This document shows positions 8,634 to 17,025 of a stretch of DNA of 64,000 nucleotides, piece after piece. Origin of the DNA: Pseudosulfitobacter pseudonitzschiae (GTDB taxonomy: Bacteria; Pseudomonadota; Alphaproteobacteria; Rhodobacterales; Rhodobacteraceae); assembly GCF_002222635.1 (NCBI RefSeq), contig NZ_CP022415.1, forward strand, positions 1,178,001 to 1,242,000. Direction: 5' to 3'. Within the stretch, counting starts at the first letter, position 1, and each line of letters begins with the position of its first letter. The notes beneath the pieces are model-generated. The model saw nothing but the letters and a program-made list of their open reading frames with translations. It ran no database searches and had not been told where the DNA came from. The position numbers and the translations under genes are program-made.

Positions 8634-9422
8634 ATGTACAACTTTGATTTTGTGAAACCGACAACGGTCGACGAAGCTGTAAAGGCGCTGGCCGATGAGG
8701 ATGCGCAGGCGCTGGGGGGCGGGCAAACGCTGATCCCCACGCTGAAACAGCGGTTGGCGAGCCCGTCGCGGCTGGTCAGCCTGACCGGCATCGCCGACAT
8801 GAAGGGCGTGACGAAAAGCGGTGACAGCGTCGTGATCGGTGGCGGGACCACGCACCGGGTCGTGGCGGAAGAGGCGGCGGGGGCCTATCCGGGGCTGGCT
8901 GCTCTGGCGGGCGGTATCGGCGATCCTGCGGTGCGCAACCGTGGCACTATCGGCGGATCACTGGCCAATAATGACCCGTCTGCCTGCTATCCGGCGGCAG
9001 CACTTGGGTCAGGGGCGACGATTGTCACCAACACCCGCGAGATTGCGGCGGATGGCTATTTTCAGGGGATGTTTACCACAGCCCTGGAAGAGGGCGAGAT
9101 CATCACCGAAGTGCGCTTTCCGATCCCGCAAGCCTCGGCCTATGCCAAAATTGCGCAGCCTGCGTCGCGGTTCCCTTTGGTTGCGGTGTTCGTGGCCAGA
9201 TACGCGGACGGTGTGCGTGTGGCGGTAACAGGGGCGTCGAACAACGGTGTGTTCCGCTGGTCCGAAGCAGAGGCTGCATTGGCGGCGAACTTTGCCGCAG
9301 ATGCGCTGGACGGGCTGACGCTGCCCAGTGACGACATGATCAGCGACCTGCATGGCACGGCGGCTTATCGTGCTCATCTGGTGGGCGTTATGGCCAAGCG
9401 GGCGGTCGCTGCGGCAGGCTGA
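8634..9422 (+). CDS. coxM: CO-dehydrogenase-like medium (FAD-binding) subunit
   Basis: Protein of 262 residues, normal for CoxM/CutM. It holds the FAD of the enzyme and passes electrons onward to the respiratory chain. Visible motifs are L-G-G-G-Q-T-L-I-P (the AGGxS/T-like flavin loop) and T-I-G-G-S-L-A-N-N-D-P-S-A (the TIGG loop). The open frame extends upstream to 8505, but the protein homology begins at MYNFDFVKP, and GGAAAGGA (8618-8625) precedes the ATG at 8634. It ends the S-L-M set and is followed by a terminator. Confidence 0.92.
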   Translation: MYNFDFVKPTTVDEAVKALADEDAQALGGGQTLIPTLKQRLASPSRLVSLTGIADMKGVTKSGDSVVIGGGTTHRVVAEEAAGAYPGLAALAGGIGDPAVRNRGTIGGSLANNDPSACYPAAALGSGATIVTNTREIAADGYFQGMFTTALEEGEIITEVRFPIPQASAYAKIAQPASRFPLVAVFVARYADGVRVAVTGASNNGVFRWSEAEAALAANFAADALDGLTLPSDDMISDLHGTAAYRAHLVGVMAKRAVAAAG

Positions 9423-9445
9423 TCACTTGCGTGGTGTAATGAGCG

Positions 9446-9474
9446 GGCCTTCGCCGATGGCGGGGGCCTTTTTT
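9446..9474 (+). terminator. Intrinsic terminator of the cox cluster
   Basis: GGCCTTCGCC (9446-9455) and GGCGGGGGCC (9459-9468) form ten base pairs in RNA, two of them G-U, with a 3-nt loop. T6 follows. Confidence 0.8.
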
Positions 9475-9540
9475 ATATGGGAAACAGGGCTTTATCGCGC
9501 TGATATTGTATAACAAGGGCGCTTGCCCCCACCTTTCTTG

Positions 9541-9566
9541 GGAACGCAACACTGATGCCTCGCGTT
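9541..9566 (+). promoter_or_regulatory. Candidate EcfG-type (general stress) promoter of the OmpA-domain gene
   Basis: GGAAC (9541-9545), 17 bp, CGTT (9563-9566). This is a perfect match to the GGAAC-N16/17-CGTT consensus of alphaproteobacterial EcfG sigma factors. It lies 50 bp before the start codon. Whether the genome has EcfG cannot be seen here. Confidence 0.5.
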
Positions 9567-9615
9567 GAGAGGCAGAGCGTTGAAATGTTTGAATGCACAA
9601 AGAAAGGTCATAATC

Positions 9616-11568
9616 ATGACATCTATTCTTAAACGTACGACTGCGATGGTGCTGTGCACGGCTTTGGTTGTGCCTGTTCCCGGATATTCGCAAACGACAA
9701 CCCAAGATGAAACGCAAAGCAACCCGCTGATGAAGCTGGGTGCGAATGCAGATGTGTCTGCCGATGTGGATGTCTCTGACGAGATCGACGCAGCTGATGA
9801 CGAAGCGACCAAGGCCGCCAAAAAAGCCCGTAAGGCCGAGCGCAAAGCCGAGAAAGCCGCAGAAGCGGCTGCCGCTGCGACGGCTGATAGCGAAGCGAAG
9901 CTGAAAGCTGAAGCAGATGCTGCCGCTGCGACCGCCGAAGCCGCCGCTGCGACCGCTGAAGCTGAAGCTGCCGCTGCCGACGCTGCGACCGCAGACGTCG
10001 AGGCTGATGCCACCCTAGACGCCGAATCTGATGCCACCGCAGACGCCGAGGTTGACGCCTCTACAGACGACGAAGCTGATGCCACCGCAGACGCCGAAGC
10101 TGCCGCTGCCGACACTGATGCTGCGACCGCAGATGTTGAGGCTGATGCGACCGCAGACGCCGAAGCTGATGCCACCGCAGACGCCGAGGCTGATGCGACC
10201 GCAGATGACGAAGCTGATGTCACCGCAGACACCGAAGCTGCCGCTGCCGACACTGGTGCTGCGACCGCAGACGCCGAAGCTGAAGCGACCGCCGACGCCG
10301 ACGCCGACGCTGAGGCGACCGCAGATGTCGAGGCTGATGCCAATGCAGAGCGTGCCGAGGAGGCGATAGAAGCAGAGGCTGAAGCTGCGACCACCGATAC
10401 CACCGCGACTGATACGCAAGCAGATGCCGATGTAGACGCCGAAGCTGCGGAAGAGGCACAGGCCGAGATGACCGAAGAGGAAATCGCCGAGGAAGCCCGC
10501 ATCGCGGAGCGTCGTGCCGCGCGTCAGGAAGAACGTCAGGCGGCCCGTAAAGAGGCGCGTGCCGCGCAGGAAGACGCCGAAGCGGAGGACGTCGTGACCG
10601 AAACCGTGACCGAGTCCACCAGCCGTTCAAGCGATGAGGAGTTCGACACCAAAGCCAACGCCGAGGCGGCCATCGAGCAAGACAGCGGTGGTCTGAGCAA
10701 GTTTGAAAAAGCGTTGCTTTTGGGGCTGGGTGCCGTGGTTGTCGGCAAGGTGTTGAGCAATGGCGATGAAGTTGTGTCAAATTCGGGCGACCGTGTGGTT
10801 GTGCGCCGTGACGGCGATCTGCGCGTGTTGAAAAACGACAACGAGTTGCTGCGTCAGCCCGGCTCGGATGTGCGCACCGAAAGCTTTAACGACGGGTCCA
10901 CCCGCACCACTGTCACCCGTCAGGATGGCAGTCAGGTTGTGACCATTTCCTCTGCTGACGGCACCGTGGTCGAACGCTTCTTGCGCCGCACCGACGGGAC
11001 CGAGATCACCCTGATCGACGATACGGTCGATGTGGAACCGGTGGCTGTGTCCTTTTTGGAATCGCGCAACACCCGTACAACCACGTCTGCCGACTCGGCT
11101 GATGTGGCGGCACTGCGCTCTGCGCTGTCTGCCGGGCAGGAAAACACCGCTGGCCGGACATTCTCGCTGAGTCAGGTGCGTGAAATTCGTGCCGTGCGTG
11201 AACTGGTGCCAACAATCGAACTGAACAGCGTGACGTTCGACACAGGATCAGCGGCCATTCGCACCAGCCAAGCAGAAGAGCTGGCAGAGGTGGGCGGCGC
11301 GATCGTGGATGCGATCGAGCGTGATCCAAGTGCGATTTTCCTGATCGAAGGTCACACGGACGCCGTGGGCAACGATGCCTATAATCTGGCGCTGTCAGAC
11401 CGTCGTGCGGAAACCGTGGCCCTTGCGTTGACCGAGTATTTCGACGTGCCGCCGGAAAACCTTGTGACCCAAGGTTATGGGGAAAGCACGCTGAAGATTC
11501 GCACCCAACTGGCCGAGCGCGCCAACCGCCGCGCTGCCGTGCGCAATGTGACTTCGCTGCTGCGCTAA
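9616..11568 (+). CDS. OmpA-domain outer-membrane/peptidoglycan-associated protein with Ala-Asp-Glu repeats
   Basis: Protein of 650 residues. A signal peptide (cleavage after GYSQ, about residue 26) is followed by a 280-residue low-complexity region of Ala, Asp, Glu and Thr, a charged Glu/Arg coiled coil (about 280-340), a short hydrophobic segment (LLLGLGAVVVGKVL, about 370), and a beta-rich region. The C-terminal OmpA domain has FDTGSAAI, F-L-I-E-G-H-T-D-A-V-G and L-S-D-R-R-A-E-T-V, the usual peptidoglycan-binding surface. AAAGG lies 8 nt before the ATG. The repeat region is made of near-identical 24- and 42-nt DNA units. It probably spans the periplasm; its physiological role is unknown. 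Confidence 0.8.
   Translation: MTSILKRTTAMVLCTALVVPVPGYSQTTTQDETQSNPLMKLGANADVSADVDVSDEIDAADDEATKAAKKARKAERKAEKAAEAAAAATADSEAKLKAEADAAAATAEAAAATAEAEAAAADAATADVEADATLDAESDATADAEVDASTDDEADATADAEAAAADTDAATADVEADATADAEADATADAEADATADDEADVTADTEAAAADTGAATADAEAEATADADADAEATADVEADANAERAEEAIEAEAEAATTDTTATDTQADADVDAEAAEEAQAEMTEEEIAEEARIAERRAARQEERQAARKEARAAQEDAEAEDVVTETVTESTSRSSDEEFDTKANAEAAIEQDSGGLSKFEKALLLGLGAVVVGKVLSNGDEVVSNSGDRVVVRRDGDLRVLKNDNELLRQPGSDVRTESFNDGSTRTTVTRQDGSQVVTISSADGTVVERFLRRTDGTEITLIDDTVDVEPVAVSFLESRNTRTTTSADSADVAALRSALSAGQENTAGRTFSLSQVREIRAVRELVPTIELNSVTFDTGSAAIRTSQAEELAEVGGAIVDAIERDPSAIFLIEGHTDAVGNDAYNLALSDRRAETVALALTEYFDVPPENLVTQGYGESTLKIRTQLAERANRRAAVRNVTSLLR
10096..10275 (+). 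repeat. Nested tandem repeats inside the OmpA-domain gene
   Basis: Four consecutive 24-bp units (10138-10161, 10162-10185, 10186-10209, 10210-10233) encode variants of E-A-D-A-T-A-D-A/D. They are bracketed by two 42-bp copies (10096-10137 and 10234-10275) encoding E-A-A-A-A-D-T-[DG]-A-A-T-A-D-[VA]. The unit length is a multiple of three, so expansion or loss would keep the frame. Confidence 0.8.
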
Positions 11569-11590
11569 GACCGCAGCCAAATCAGACGAA

Positions 11591-11621
11591 AAAGGGCGCT
11601 GCCGAGAAGCAGCGCCCTTTT
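11591..11621. terminator. Bidirectional terminator between the OmpA-domain gene and infC
   Basis: AAAGGGCGCTGC and GCAGCGCCCTTT form a 12-bp stem with a 6-nt loop (11591-11620), with A- and T-runs on the outer sides. It serves the convergent genes on both sides. Confidence 0.85.
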
Positions 11622-11641
11622 ACATGGGAATGTCGGGGGTT

Positions 11642-12196
11642 TCAGCCTTTGGAGGCGACCGGCCCGATCAGCATGACCATCTGGCGGCCTTCCATCTTGG
11701 GAAAGTTCTCGATCTTGCCGACTTCTTTGGTGTCTTCGGCGACACGTTCCAACAGCTCGCGACCCAGATTCTGGTGTGCCATTTCACGGCCCCGAAAGCG
11801 CAGGGTGATCTTTACCTTGTCGCCGTTTTCCAGAAATTTGAACACGTTGCGCATCTTGACGTCATAGTCATTGGTGTCCGTGTTGGGACGAAACTTGACC
11901 TCTTTGATCTCGATGATCTTTTGCTTCTTGCGGGCTTCGCTCTCGCGCTTTTGCTGCTCATATTTGAACTTGCCGAAATCCATGATCTTGCACACAGGCG
12001 GCACGGCATTGGGCGAAATCTCGACCAGGTCCAAGCCGGCCTCTTCGGCCATAGCCATTGCGCGGGCCGGTGTCACAACACCGACGTTCTCGCCCTCTGC
12101 GCCAATCAGGCGGATTTCGTTCGAACGGATTTTTTCATTGATGCGCGGGCCGGTGTCACGTTGCGGCGGCGCGTTATGTGGTCTGCGAGCGATGAT
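11642..12196 (-). CDS. infC: Translation initiation factor IF-3 (non-canonical ATC start inferred)
   Basis: IF-3 binds the 30S subunit, blocks subunit joining and checks the initiator codon. The C-domain is plain (D-L-V-E-I-S-P-N-A[13 protein letters not shown], R-F-R-G-R-E-M-A-H). The first ordinary start in frame is a GTG at 12076, which would remove the N-domain. Translating further upstream gives [19 protein letters not shown], then [14 protein letters not shown], the normal alphaproteobacterial N-terminus. No ATG, GTG or TTG exists there, but AAAGGA lies 5 nt before an ATC at 12196 (a second ATC is at 12193). I infer an ATC start, giving 184 residues. Rare start codons on infC are known to serve autoregulation. 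Confidence 0.85.
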   Translation of the reverse strand: MIARRPHNAPPQRDTGPRINEKIRSNEIRLIGAEGENVGVVTPARAMAMAEEAGLDLVEISPNAVPPVCKIMDFGKFKYEQQKRESEARKKQKIIEIKEVKFRPNTDTNDYDVKMRNVFKFLENGDKVKITLRFRGREMAHQNLGRELLERVAEDTKEVGKIENFPKMEGRQMVMLIGPVASKG

Positions 12197-12305
12197 GAAG
12201 GTCCTTTGATCATTGCAATATTTTCAAGGTGTCAAACTAGACGCAGCCCTGTCTTCATTCAAGGCGCAAAACGGCTCGGAGGGTCCGAAATGGTCGAATT
12301 TCCCC

Positions 12306-12319
12306 TTGCACCTGTGCAA
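12306..12319. promoter_or_regulatory. Palindrome in the divergent infC / Ala-rich protein region
   Basis: Perfect 6-bp arms TTGCAC and GTGCAA are separated by CT, about 80 bp before the start at 12397. It is a plausible operator; no regulator can be named. Confidence 0.3.
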
Positions 12320-12396
12320 AACAGTGCGCATCTGAAAGGTGAAGGAACAATGCGGTGTGTGAACACCGGCTTGAATACTGTGAAGGGGACTTTGTT

Positions 12397-13125
12397 ATGA
12401 AAAATCTGTTGTGGATTGTTGTGGCTGCTGCGGTGGCGCTTGGTGCGTATTTGTTGTGGTCTGGCCGCAGCATTCAAGAAGTTGCGACCGAAGCGGCAGA
12501 TGCCGTGAATGCACCCGAAGCGCTGGACAGCGCATCGGATTCTGTGGGTGCTGCGGTCGAGGCCACCGAAGGCGCTGTGGCCAACGCAGTTGATGCTGCT
12601 GGCGAAGCGGCTGCGGATACAGCCGAGCAGGCGTCGGAAGCAATCGCCGAAACCGCAAGTGACGCGGCTGCGGCAGCAAGCGAAGCGGCGTCGGATGCGG
12701 CTGATACGGCAAGTGAAGCGGCAAGCGATGCAGCGACTGCGACCGAGGATGCGGCAAGTGAAGCAGCAACTGCTACCGAAGATGCGGCACCTGCGACCGA
12801 AGAAGTTGTAACCGAAGATGCCGCAGAACCGGCTGACACAACTGCGGATGCGTCGAATGACACCACAACCGCCGTTGCCGAAGGCACCGAAGGTACAGCC
12901 GAAAGCGTTGATGTGACTGCGGAAGCGTCGGCTGAAACCGGATCAATGGCGGACCTGCTGACCGCCGAGGGCTTTGACTATGACAAGGTCAGCGCGATGA
13001 TCGAGGGTTCGGATCTGGGTGCTGTGGAGAAACAGCTGCTGACCAGCGGTCTGGAAAAAGCTCGCGACAACCCCGAAGCGCTGGAGCTTATGTTGGCGAA
13101 AATCCGCGAAGCGATGGGCATGTAA
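12397..13125 (+). CDS. Membrane-anchored Ala-rich helical protein of unknown function
   Basis: Protein of 242 residues. Residues 3-20 form one hydrophobic segment (LLWIVVAAAVALGAYLLW), likely an uncleaved N-terminal anchor. Residues about 25-185 are a low-complexity run of Ala, Glu, Asp, Ser and Thr in rough heptads (A-S-E-A-A-S-D-A-A), predicted as a long amphipathic helix. The last 60 residues are different (MADLLTAEGFDYDKVSAMIE, then A-V-E-K-Q-L-L-T-S-G-L-E-K-A-R-D-N-P) and look like a small folded helical domain. AAGGGGA precedes the ATG. It resembles LEA-like or periplasmic spacer proteins in composition only; the function is not recognised. Confidence 0.75.
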   Translation: MKNLLWIVVAAAVALGAYLLWSGRSIQEVATEAADAVNAPEALDSASDSVGAAVEATEGAVANAVDAAGEAAADTAEQASEAIAETASDAAAAASEAASDAADTASEAASDAATATEDAASEAATATEDAAPATEEVVTEDAAEPADTTADASNDTTTAVAEGTEGTAESVDVTAEASAETGSMADLLTAEGFDYDKVSAMIEGSDLGAVEKQLLTSGLEKARDNPEALELMLAKIREAMGM

Positions 13126-13152
13126 GCCACTCGCTGTATCGCAGAAAACAGA

Positions 13153-13185
13153 AAACCGCGCCCCGGACAGGGCGCGGTTTTTTTT
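13153..13185. terminator. Bidirectional terminator, Ala-rich protein gene / fpr
   Basis: AAACCGCGCCC and GGGCGCGGTTT pair perfectly (11 bp, 6-nt loop) and are followed by a T-run on the plus strand and preceded by A-rich sequence for the minus strand. Confidence 0.88.
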
Positions 13186-13223
13186 ATGTCCGGGTATCGA
13201 ACGGCTGCCCGACGGGTTCGAAG

Positions 13224-14081
13224 TTAGACCCCGTCGCCCACAAACGCCTTTTCGATCACATAGTGACCCGGTTCGCTGTTGGCACCTTCTTTCAGGCCAT
13301 AGCCTTCGAGGAGTGCCTGAATATCCTTGTTGAACGCCAGCGACCCACAAACCATCGCGCGGTCGGTGTCTGCCGTGATCTCAGGTACGCCCAGATCGGC
13401 AAACACGGTGCCGTCTTCCAACAGGGTGGTGATGCGGCCCATCTTGGGGCTTTGTTCACGCGTGGTGGTCGGGTAATAGCGGATCTTGGCCAGATTTTCG
13501 GGCCCGATCAGCTCTTGCATCAGCTCGTCGGCCTTGAGGTCTTCGATCAGCTTGGCGCCATAGGCCAGTTCGGCCACATCGCGGCAGGTGTGGGTGATGA
13601 TCACCTCGTCGTATTTTTCGTATGTATCCGGTTCGCGCAGCAGCGACGCAAAGGGCGCAAACCCGGTGCCGGTGGAGAAGAACCACAGCCGTTTGCCGGG
13701 CAAGAGCGCGTCATGCACCAGCGTTCCGACGGGCTTGGGGCGCAGGATGATCTCGTCGCCGACCTGAATATGTTGCAGCTTCGAAGTCAGCGGGCCGTCC
13801 TGCACCTTGATCGAATAGAACTCCAATTCATCGTCCCATGCGGGGGATGCGATGGAATAGGCGCGCAACAGCGGCTTTTGCTTGCCGGTTTCGGGGTGCG
13901 GGTCGCCCATCAGGCCGATCATCACAAACTCGCCCGACCGGAACCGCAGCGACGCAGGGCGCGTCACCCGGAAGGAAAACAGGCGGTCGGTCCAGTGGGT
14001 CACCGAGGTGACGGTCTGGGCATCGGGCAGGGTCGGGGCCTTGATGGCAGCAACTTGGTTCACGGGTGTTTGCTCGGTCAT
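13224..14081 (-). CDS. fpr: Ferredoxin--NADP(+) reductase
   Basis: Flavoprotein of 285 residues, bacterial (Fpr) class. It exchanges electrons between NADPH and ferredoxin or flavodoxin. Motifs are the FAD-binding R-A-Y-S-I-A-S-P (about residue 75), the G-P-L-T-S-K-L loop, the NADP-binding G-T-G-F-A-P-F-A-S-L-L-R, and C-G-S-L-A-F-N-K-D near the end. I chose the ATG at 14081 over one 18 bp upstream because the family N-terminus begins there. It lies at the end of the cysteine operon; since there is no cysJ, it is a good candidate to feed reduced ferredoxin to the sulfite reductase. Confidence 0.9.
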   Translation of the reverse strand: MTEQTPVNQVAAIKAPTLPDAQTVTSVTHWTDRLFSFRVTRPASLRFRSGEFVMIGLMGDPHPETGKQKPLLRAYSIASPAWDDELEFYSIKVQDGPLTSKLQHIQVGDEIILRPKPVGTLVHDALLPGKRLWFFSTGTGFAPFASLLREPDTYEKYDEVIITHTCRDVAELAYGAKLIEDLKADELMQELIGPENLAKIRYYPTTTREQSPKMGRITTLLEDGTVFADLGVPEITADTDRAMVCGSLAFNKDIQALLEGYGLKEGANSEPGHYVIEKAFVGDGV

Positions 14082-14152
14082 TTGTTCACTTTCACACAAG
14101 ATTTGGTCTTGCGTGCCTTGTAGTAACGGGAAGGATATTCGGGCGAAAGGTG

Positions 14153-14575
14153 TCAGATGGCCGCGTTGGTCTGGCCGCGCAGGCGGGCCTGATAATCATG
14201 GGCCTGCCAGTCTGCACGAAACAGCCATTGGTCCTCGGGCTGGCGGGCGGCCAGCGTCTGGCTGATTTCGACCTCGTCAAAGCCACAGCGGCGCGCCATC
14301 GCGTATTGGTCGGCGATCACATGACCGCGCGCGCGCAGACGGCCCGTGTAGCCACGCAGCCGCAACATCCGCGCGATGGTAAAGCCGCGCCCGTCATGCG
14401 ACGAGGGAAAGTCGATGCGCACCATCTTCAGGCTGGACGACAGGGTGATGTCGGCGGGGTTGACGTCGCTGGGCACATCCAGCGCGGCCACATCATTGGT
14501 GGCCTCGCCGAATGTGGTATAGCCCTGTTCCCATGTGTCGGGGCCAAAGCCCGTGTCGGTCACGATAATGCTCAT
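14153..14575 (-). CDS. DUF934 protein of the sulfite reduction operon
   Basis: Protein of 140 residues, the normal DUF934 size. Family features are the L-K-M-V-R-I-D-F-P-S-S-H-D-G-R-G-F-T-I-A-R-M-L-R core and G-H-V-I-A-D-Q-Y, then R-C-G-F-D-E-V-E-I. DUF934 genes almost always accompany cysI and cysH, and the function is not established; a link to sulfite reductase is inferred from that. The ATG (14575) overlaps the cysH stop by 4 bp. The frame is open further upstream, but inside cysH. Confidence 0.85.
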   Translation of the reverse strand: MSIIVTDTGFGPDTWEQGYTTFGEATNDVAALDVPSDVNPADITLSSSLKMVRIDFPSSHDGRGFTIARMLRLRGYTGRLRARGHVIADQYAMARRCGFDEVEISQTLAARQPEDQWLFRADWQAHDYQARLRGQTNAAI

Positions 14576-15342
14576 TGTTGTGCTCCTGTGCGAACCATTT
14601 TGCCATCGACAAAGTGAATGCCGCATTCGTCCTTTTGTGAATTCCGCCACCGTCCGGCGCGGGGGTCTTCGCCTTCGGCCACGGGCGAGGTGCAGGGCGC
14701 ACAGCCGATGGACGGATAGCCCTGCGCCACCAGCGGGTGACGGGGCAGGCGGTTTTCGATCATGTATTCACGCACGTCTTCGGGTGTCCACCGGGCCAGT
14801 GGATTGACCTTGATGCGGGCACCTGTGGGGGCGTCTTCGACCTCGAAAAACTCCAGCTGGGCGCGTTGGCCCGACTGATAACGCTTGCGCCCCGTGATCC
14901 AGCCGCCGTGCCCTGCAAGCGCCTTTTGCAGCGGGCGCGTCTTGCGCAGAGCGCAGCAGGCATCGGTATCGAACTGGTGCAAGGTGCCGTCGGGATCTTC
15001 GAACGACACCTCGCTGTCCGCAGCACGGATGATGCGCAGGTCTTTCAGGCGCAGCCGTTCGGCAACCTCTTGTTGGTAGACCAGCGTTTCGGTGAACAGC
15101 ATTTCGGTGTCGATGAACAGCACCGGAACCGACGGGTCCACCATCGCCAGCAGGTGCAGCAGCACAACCGATTCCGCGCCGAAGCTCGAGACGAGGGCCA
15201 GCCCCTCGATCTCGTTCACCGCGGCACGCAGCACGTCGGTCGCGCCGTGATGGCGCAACCGGTTGTTCAGCGCCTCTGCCTGAAGGTGCAGGTCTGTGGG
15301 AACCGGCCCTTCGGGGAGAGTTTCTTGGGCAAGATGAAGCAT
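14572..15342 (-). CDS. cysH: Adenylyl-sulfate (APS)-type reductase
   Basis: Protein of 256 residues that reduces activated sulfate to sulfite. It has the PP-loop S-S-F-G-A-E-S-V-V-L-L-H. It also has the four cysteines of the APS-reductase [4Fe-4S] cluster: C-C (D-A-C-C-A-L-R-K) and C-A-P-C (I-G-C-A-P-C-T-S-P). The catalytic Cys is in D-E-C-G-I-H at the C-terminus. The CC...CxxC pattern points to APS rather than PAPS as substrate. A GTG at 15351 is an alternative start. It follows cysI with a small gap and overlaps the DUF934 gene. Confidence 0.92.
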   Translation of the reverse strand: MLHLAQETLPEGPVPTDLHLQAEALNNRLRHHGATDVLRAAVNEIEGLALVSSFGAESVVLLHLLAMVDPSVPVLFIDTEMLFTETLVYQQEVAERLRLKDLRIIRAADSEVSFEDPDGTLHQFDTDACCALRKTRPLQKALAGHGGWITGRKRYQSGQRAQLEFFEVEDAPTGARIKVNPLARWTPEDVREYMIENRLPRHPLVAQGYPSIGCAPCTSPVAEGEDPRAGRWRNSQKDECGIHFVDGKMVRTGAQQ

Positions 15343-15357
15343 GGGTTTCACTTGTGC

Positions 15358-17025
15358 TTACTCGGCCGCGACGGATTTGGCTTCGGGGTACAGGGCGGAC
15401 TTGAAGGGTGCCATACCGAGGCGGCGATAGGTTTGCAGGAAGGTCTCCGAGCGGTCGGCGCGGTGATCCAGATAGGCATCGACCAGACGTTCGATGGCGG
15501 GCACGATGGCATCGGCGGAAAAGCCGGGGCCTGCGCGTTCACCGATAGCGGCGGTTTGCGTGTGGTCGCCGCCCAGCGTGATCTGATAGTTTTCCACGCC
15601 CGCACGGTCGAGCCCCAGAATGCCGATGTGCCCGACATGGTGGTGGCCACAGGCGTTGATGCAGCCCGAAATCTTGATCTTCAGCTCGCCGATGTCGTGT
15701 TCCAGCTTGATGTCGTCAAAGCGGGTGGCGATTTCCTGAGCGATCGGGATCGAACGGGCGGTGGCCAGCGCGCAATAATCCATGCCGGGGCAGGCGATAA
15801 TGTCCGAGATCAGGTTGATGTTGGCCGTGGCCAGTCCGTGTTCCTTCAACTTTGCATGGATTGCGGGCAGGTCGGCGCGGTGGACATGGGGCAGGATCAC
15901 GTTCTGCTCGTGGCTGATACGCAATTCATCATGGCCGTACTGGCGGGCCAGATCGGCCATCACGCGCATCTGCCCGGCGGTGGCATCGCCCGGCGTGGCG
16001 CCATGCGCTTTCAGCGAGATCGACACGATGGAATAGCCTTCGGCGCGGTGCGCGGTCAGGTTGGTGTCTGCCCAAGCACGAAACACCGGATCATCGTTAT
16101 AGGCCTGATTGAACGGACCAACGGATTTATGCGCAAAATCAGGGGCTTCGAACTGTGCCTTGATGCGGGCAAAGTGATCCTGATCGACGCCTGCGAACAT
16201 CGGTTTGACCAGCGCGAAACGTTCTTCGACGAGACGGCGGATCTCTTCCAGACCGACCTCGTGGACGGTGATCTTGATGCGGGACTTGTACTTGTTGTCG
16301 CGACGACCGATCTGGTTCCAGACGCTGACGACGCTTTCCAGATAGGGCAGCAGGTCTTCTTCGGGCAGGAAGTCGTGGATGACCTTGCCGATCATCGGCG
16401 TGCGGCCCAGACCGCCGCCCACCAGGACCTCATAGCCGATCACGCCGTCACGTTCGACGATGCGCAGGCCGATGTCATGGGCGCGGATCACGGCGCGGTC
16501 GTTTTCCGCGCCGGTCACCGCAACCTTGAACTTGCGCGGCATGGACTGGAATTCGGGGTGATCAGTGGACCACTGGCGCACCAGTTCGGCCACCGGGCGC
16601 GGGTCTGCGACCTCGTCCGCGGCGGCACCGGCAAAGTGGTCTGCGGTCACGTTGCGGATGGTGTTGCCGGATGTCTGGATCGCGTGCATCTGCACCTCGG
16701 CCAAGGCGTCCAGCATGTCGGGCACATCGCGCAGTTCGGGCCAGTTGTACTGGATGTTCTGGCGCGTGGTGAAGTGGCCATAGCCCTTGTCCCATTTCTC
16801 GGCCAGATAGGCGAGCTGGTCCATCTGGCGGCTGGAGAGCGTGCCATAGGGGATAGCCACGCGCAGCATATAGGCGTGCAATTGCAAATAAAGACCGTTC
16901 ATCAGGCGCAGCGGCTTGAACTCGTCCTCGGTCAGGCTGCCGTCAACGCGGCGCTCGACCTGCGCGCGGAACTGGCGGTTGCGTTCGGCGACGAATGCGG
17001 CGTCGAAATCGGTATAGGAATACAT
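15358..17025 (-). CDS. cysI: Siroheme/[4Fe-4S] sulfite reductase hemoprotein
   Basis: Protein of 555 residues in the ferredoxin-type sulfite/nitrite reductase family, catalysing the six-electron reduction of sulfite to sulfide. The siroheme-coupled cluster ligands are C-P-G-M-D-Y-C and, 37 residues on, S-G-C-I-N-A-C-G-H-H-H. The T-T-R-Q-N-I-Q substrate loop is at about residue 90. Operon neighbours cysG (siroheme) and cysH (sulfite supply) argue for sulfite rather than nitrite. The start ATG overlaps the DUF2849 stop by one base. Confidence 0.92.
   Translation of the reverse strand: MYSYTDFDAAFVAERNRQFRAQVERRVDGSLTEDEFKPLRLMNGLYLQLHAYMLRVAIPYGTLSSRQMDQLAYLAEKWDKGYGHFTTRQNIQYNWPELRDVPDMLDALAEVQMHAIQTSGNTIRNVTADHFAGAAADEVADPRPVAELVRQWSTDHPEFQSMPRKFKVAVTGAENDRAVIRAHDIGLRIVERDGVIGYEVLVGGGLGRTPMIGKVIHDFLPEEDLLPYLESVVSVWNQIGRRDNKYKSRIKITVHEVGLEEIRRLVEERFALVKPMFAGVDQDHFARIKAQFEAPDFAHKSVGPFNQAYNDDPVFRAWADTNLTAHRAEGYSIVSISLKAHGATPGDATAGQMRVMADLARQYGHDELRISHEQNVILPHVHRADLPAIHAKLKEHGLATANINLISDIIACPGMDYCALATARSIPIAQEIATRFDDIKLEHDIGELKIKISGCINACGHHHVGHIGILGLDRAGVENYQITLGGDHTQTAAIGERAGPGFSADAIVPAIERLVDAYLDHRADRSETFLQTYRRLGMAPFKSALYPEAKSVAAE

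Noticed and set aside
9492-10502. A 336-codon minus-strand frame rich in Ala and Ser opposite the OmpA-domain gene
   Set aside because: It is the mirror of the GC-rich repeats; no ribosome-binding site or domain, while the plus strand has a signal peptide and an OmpA domain.
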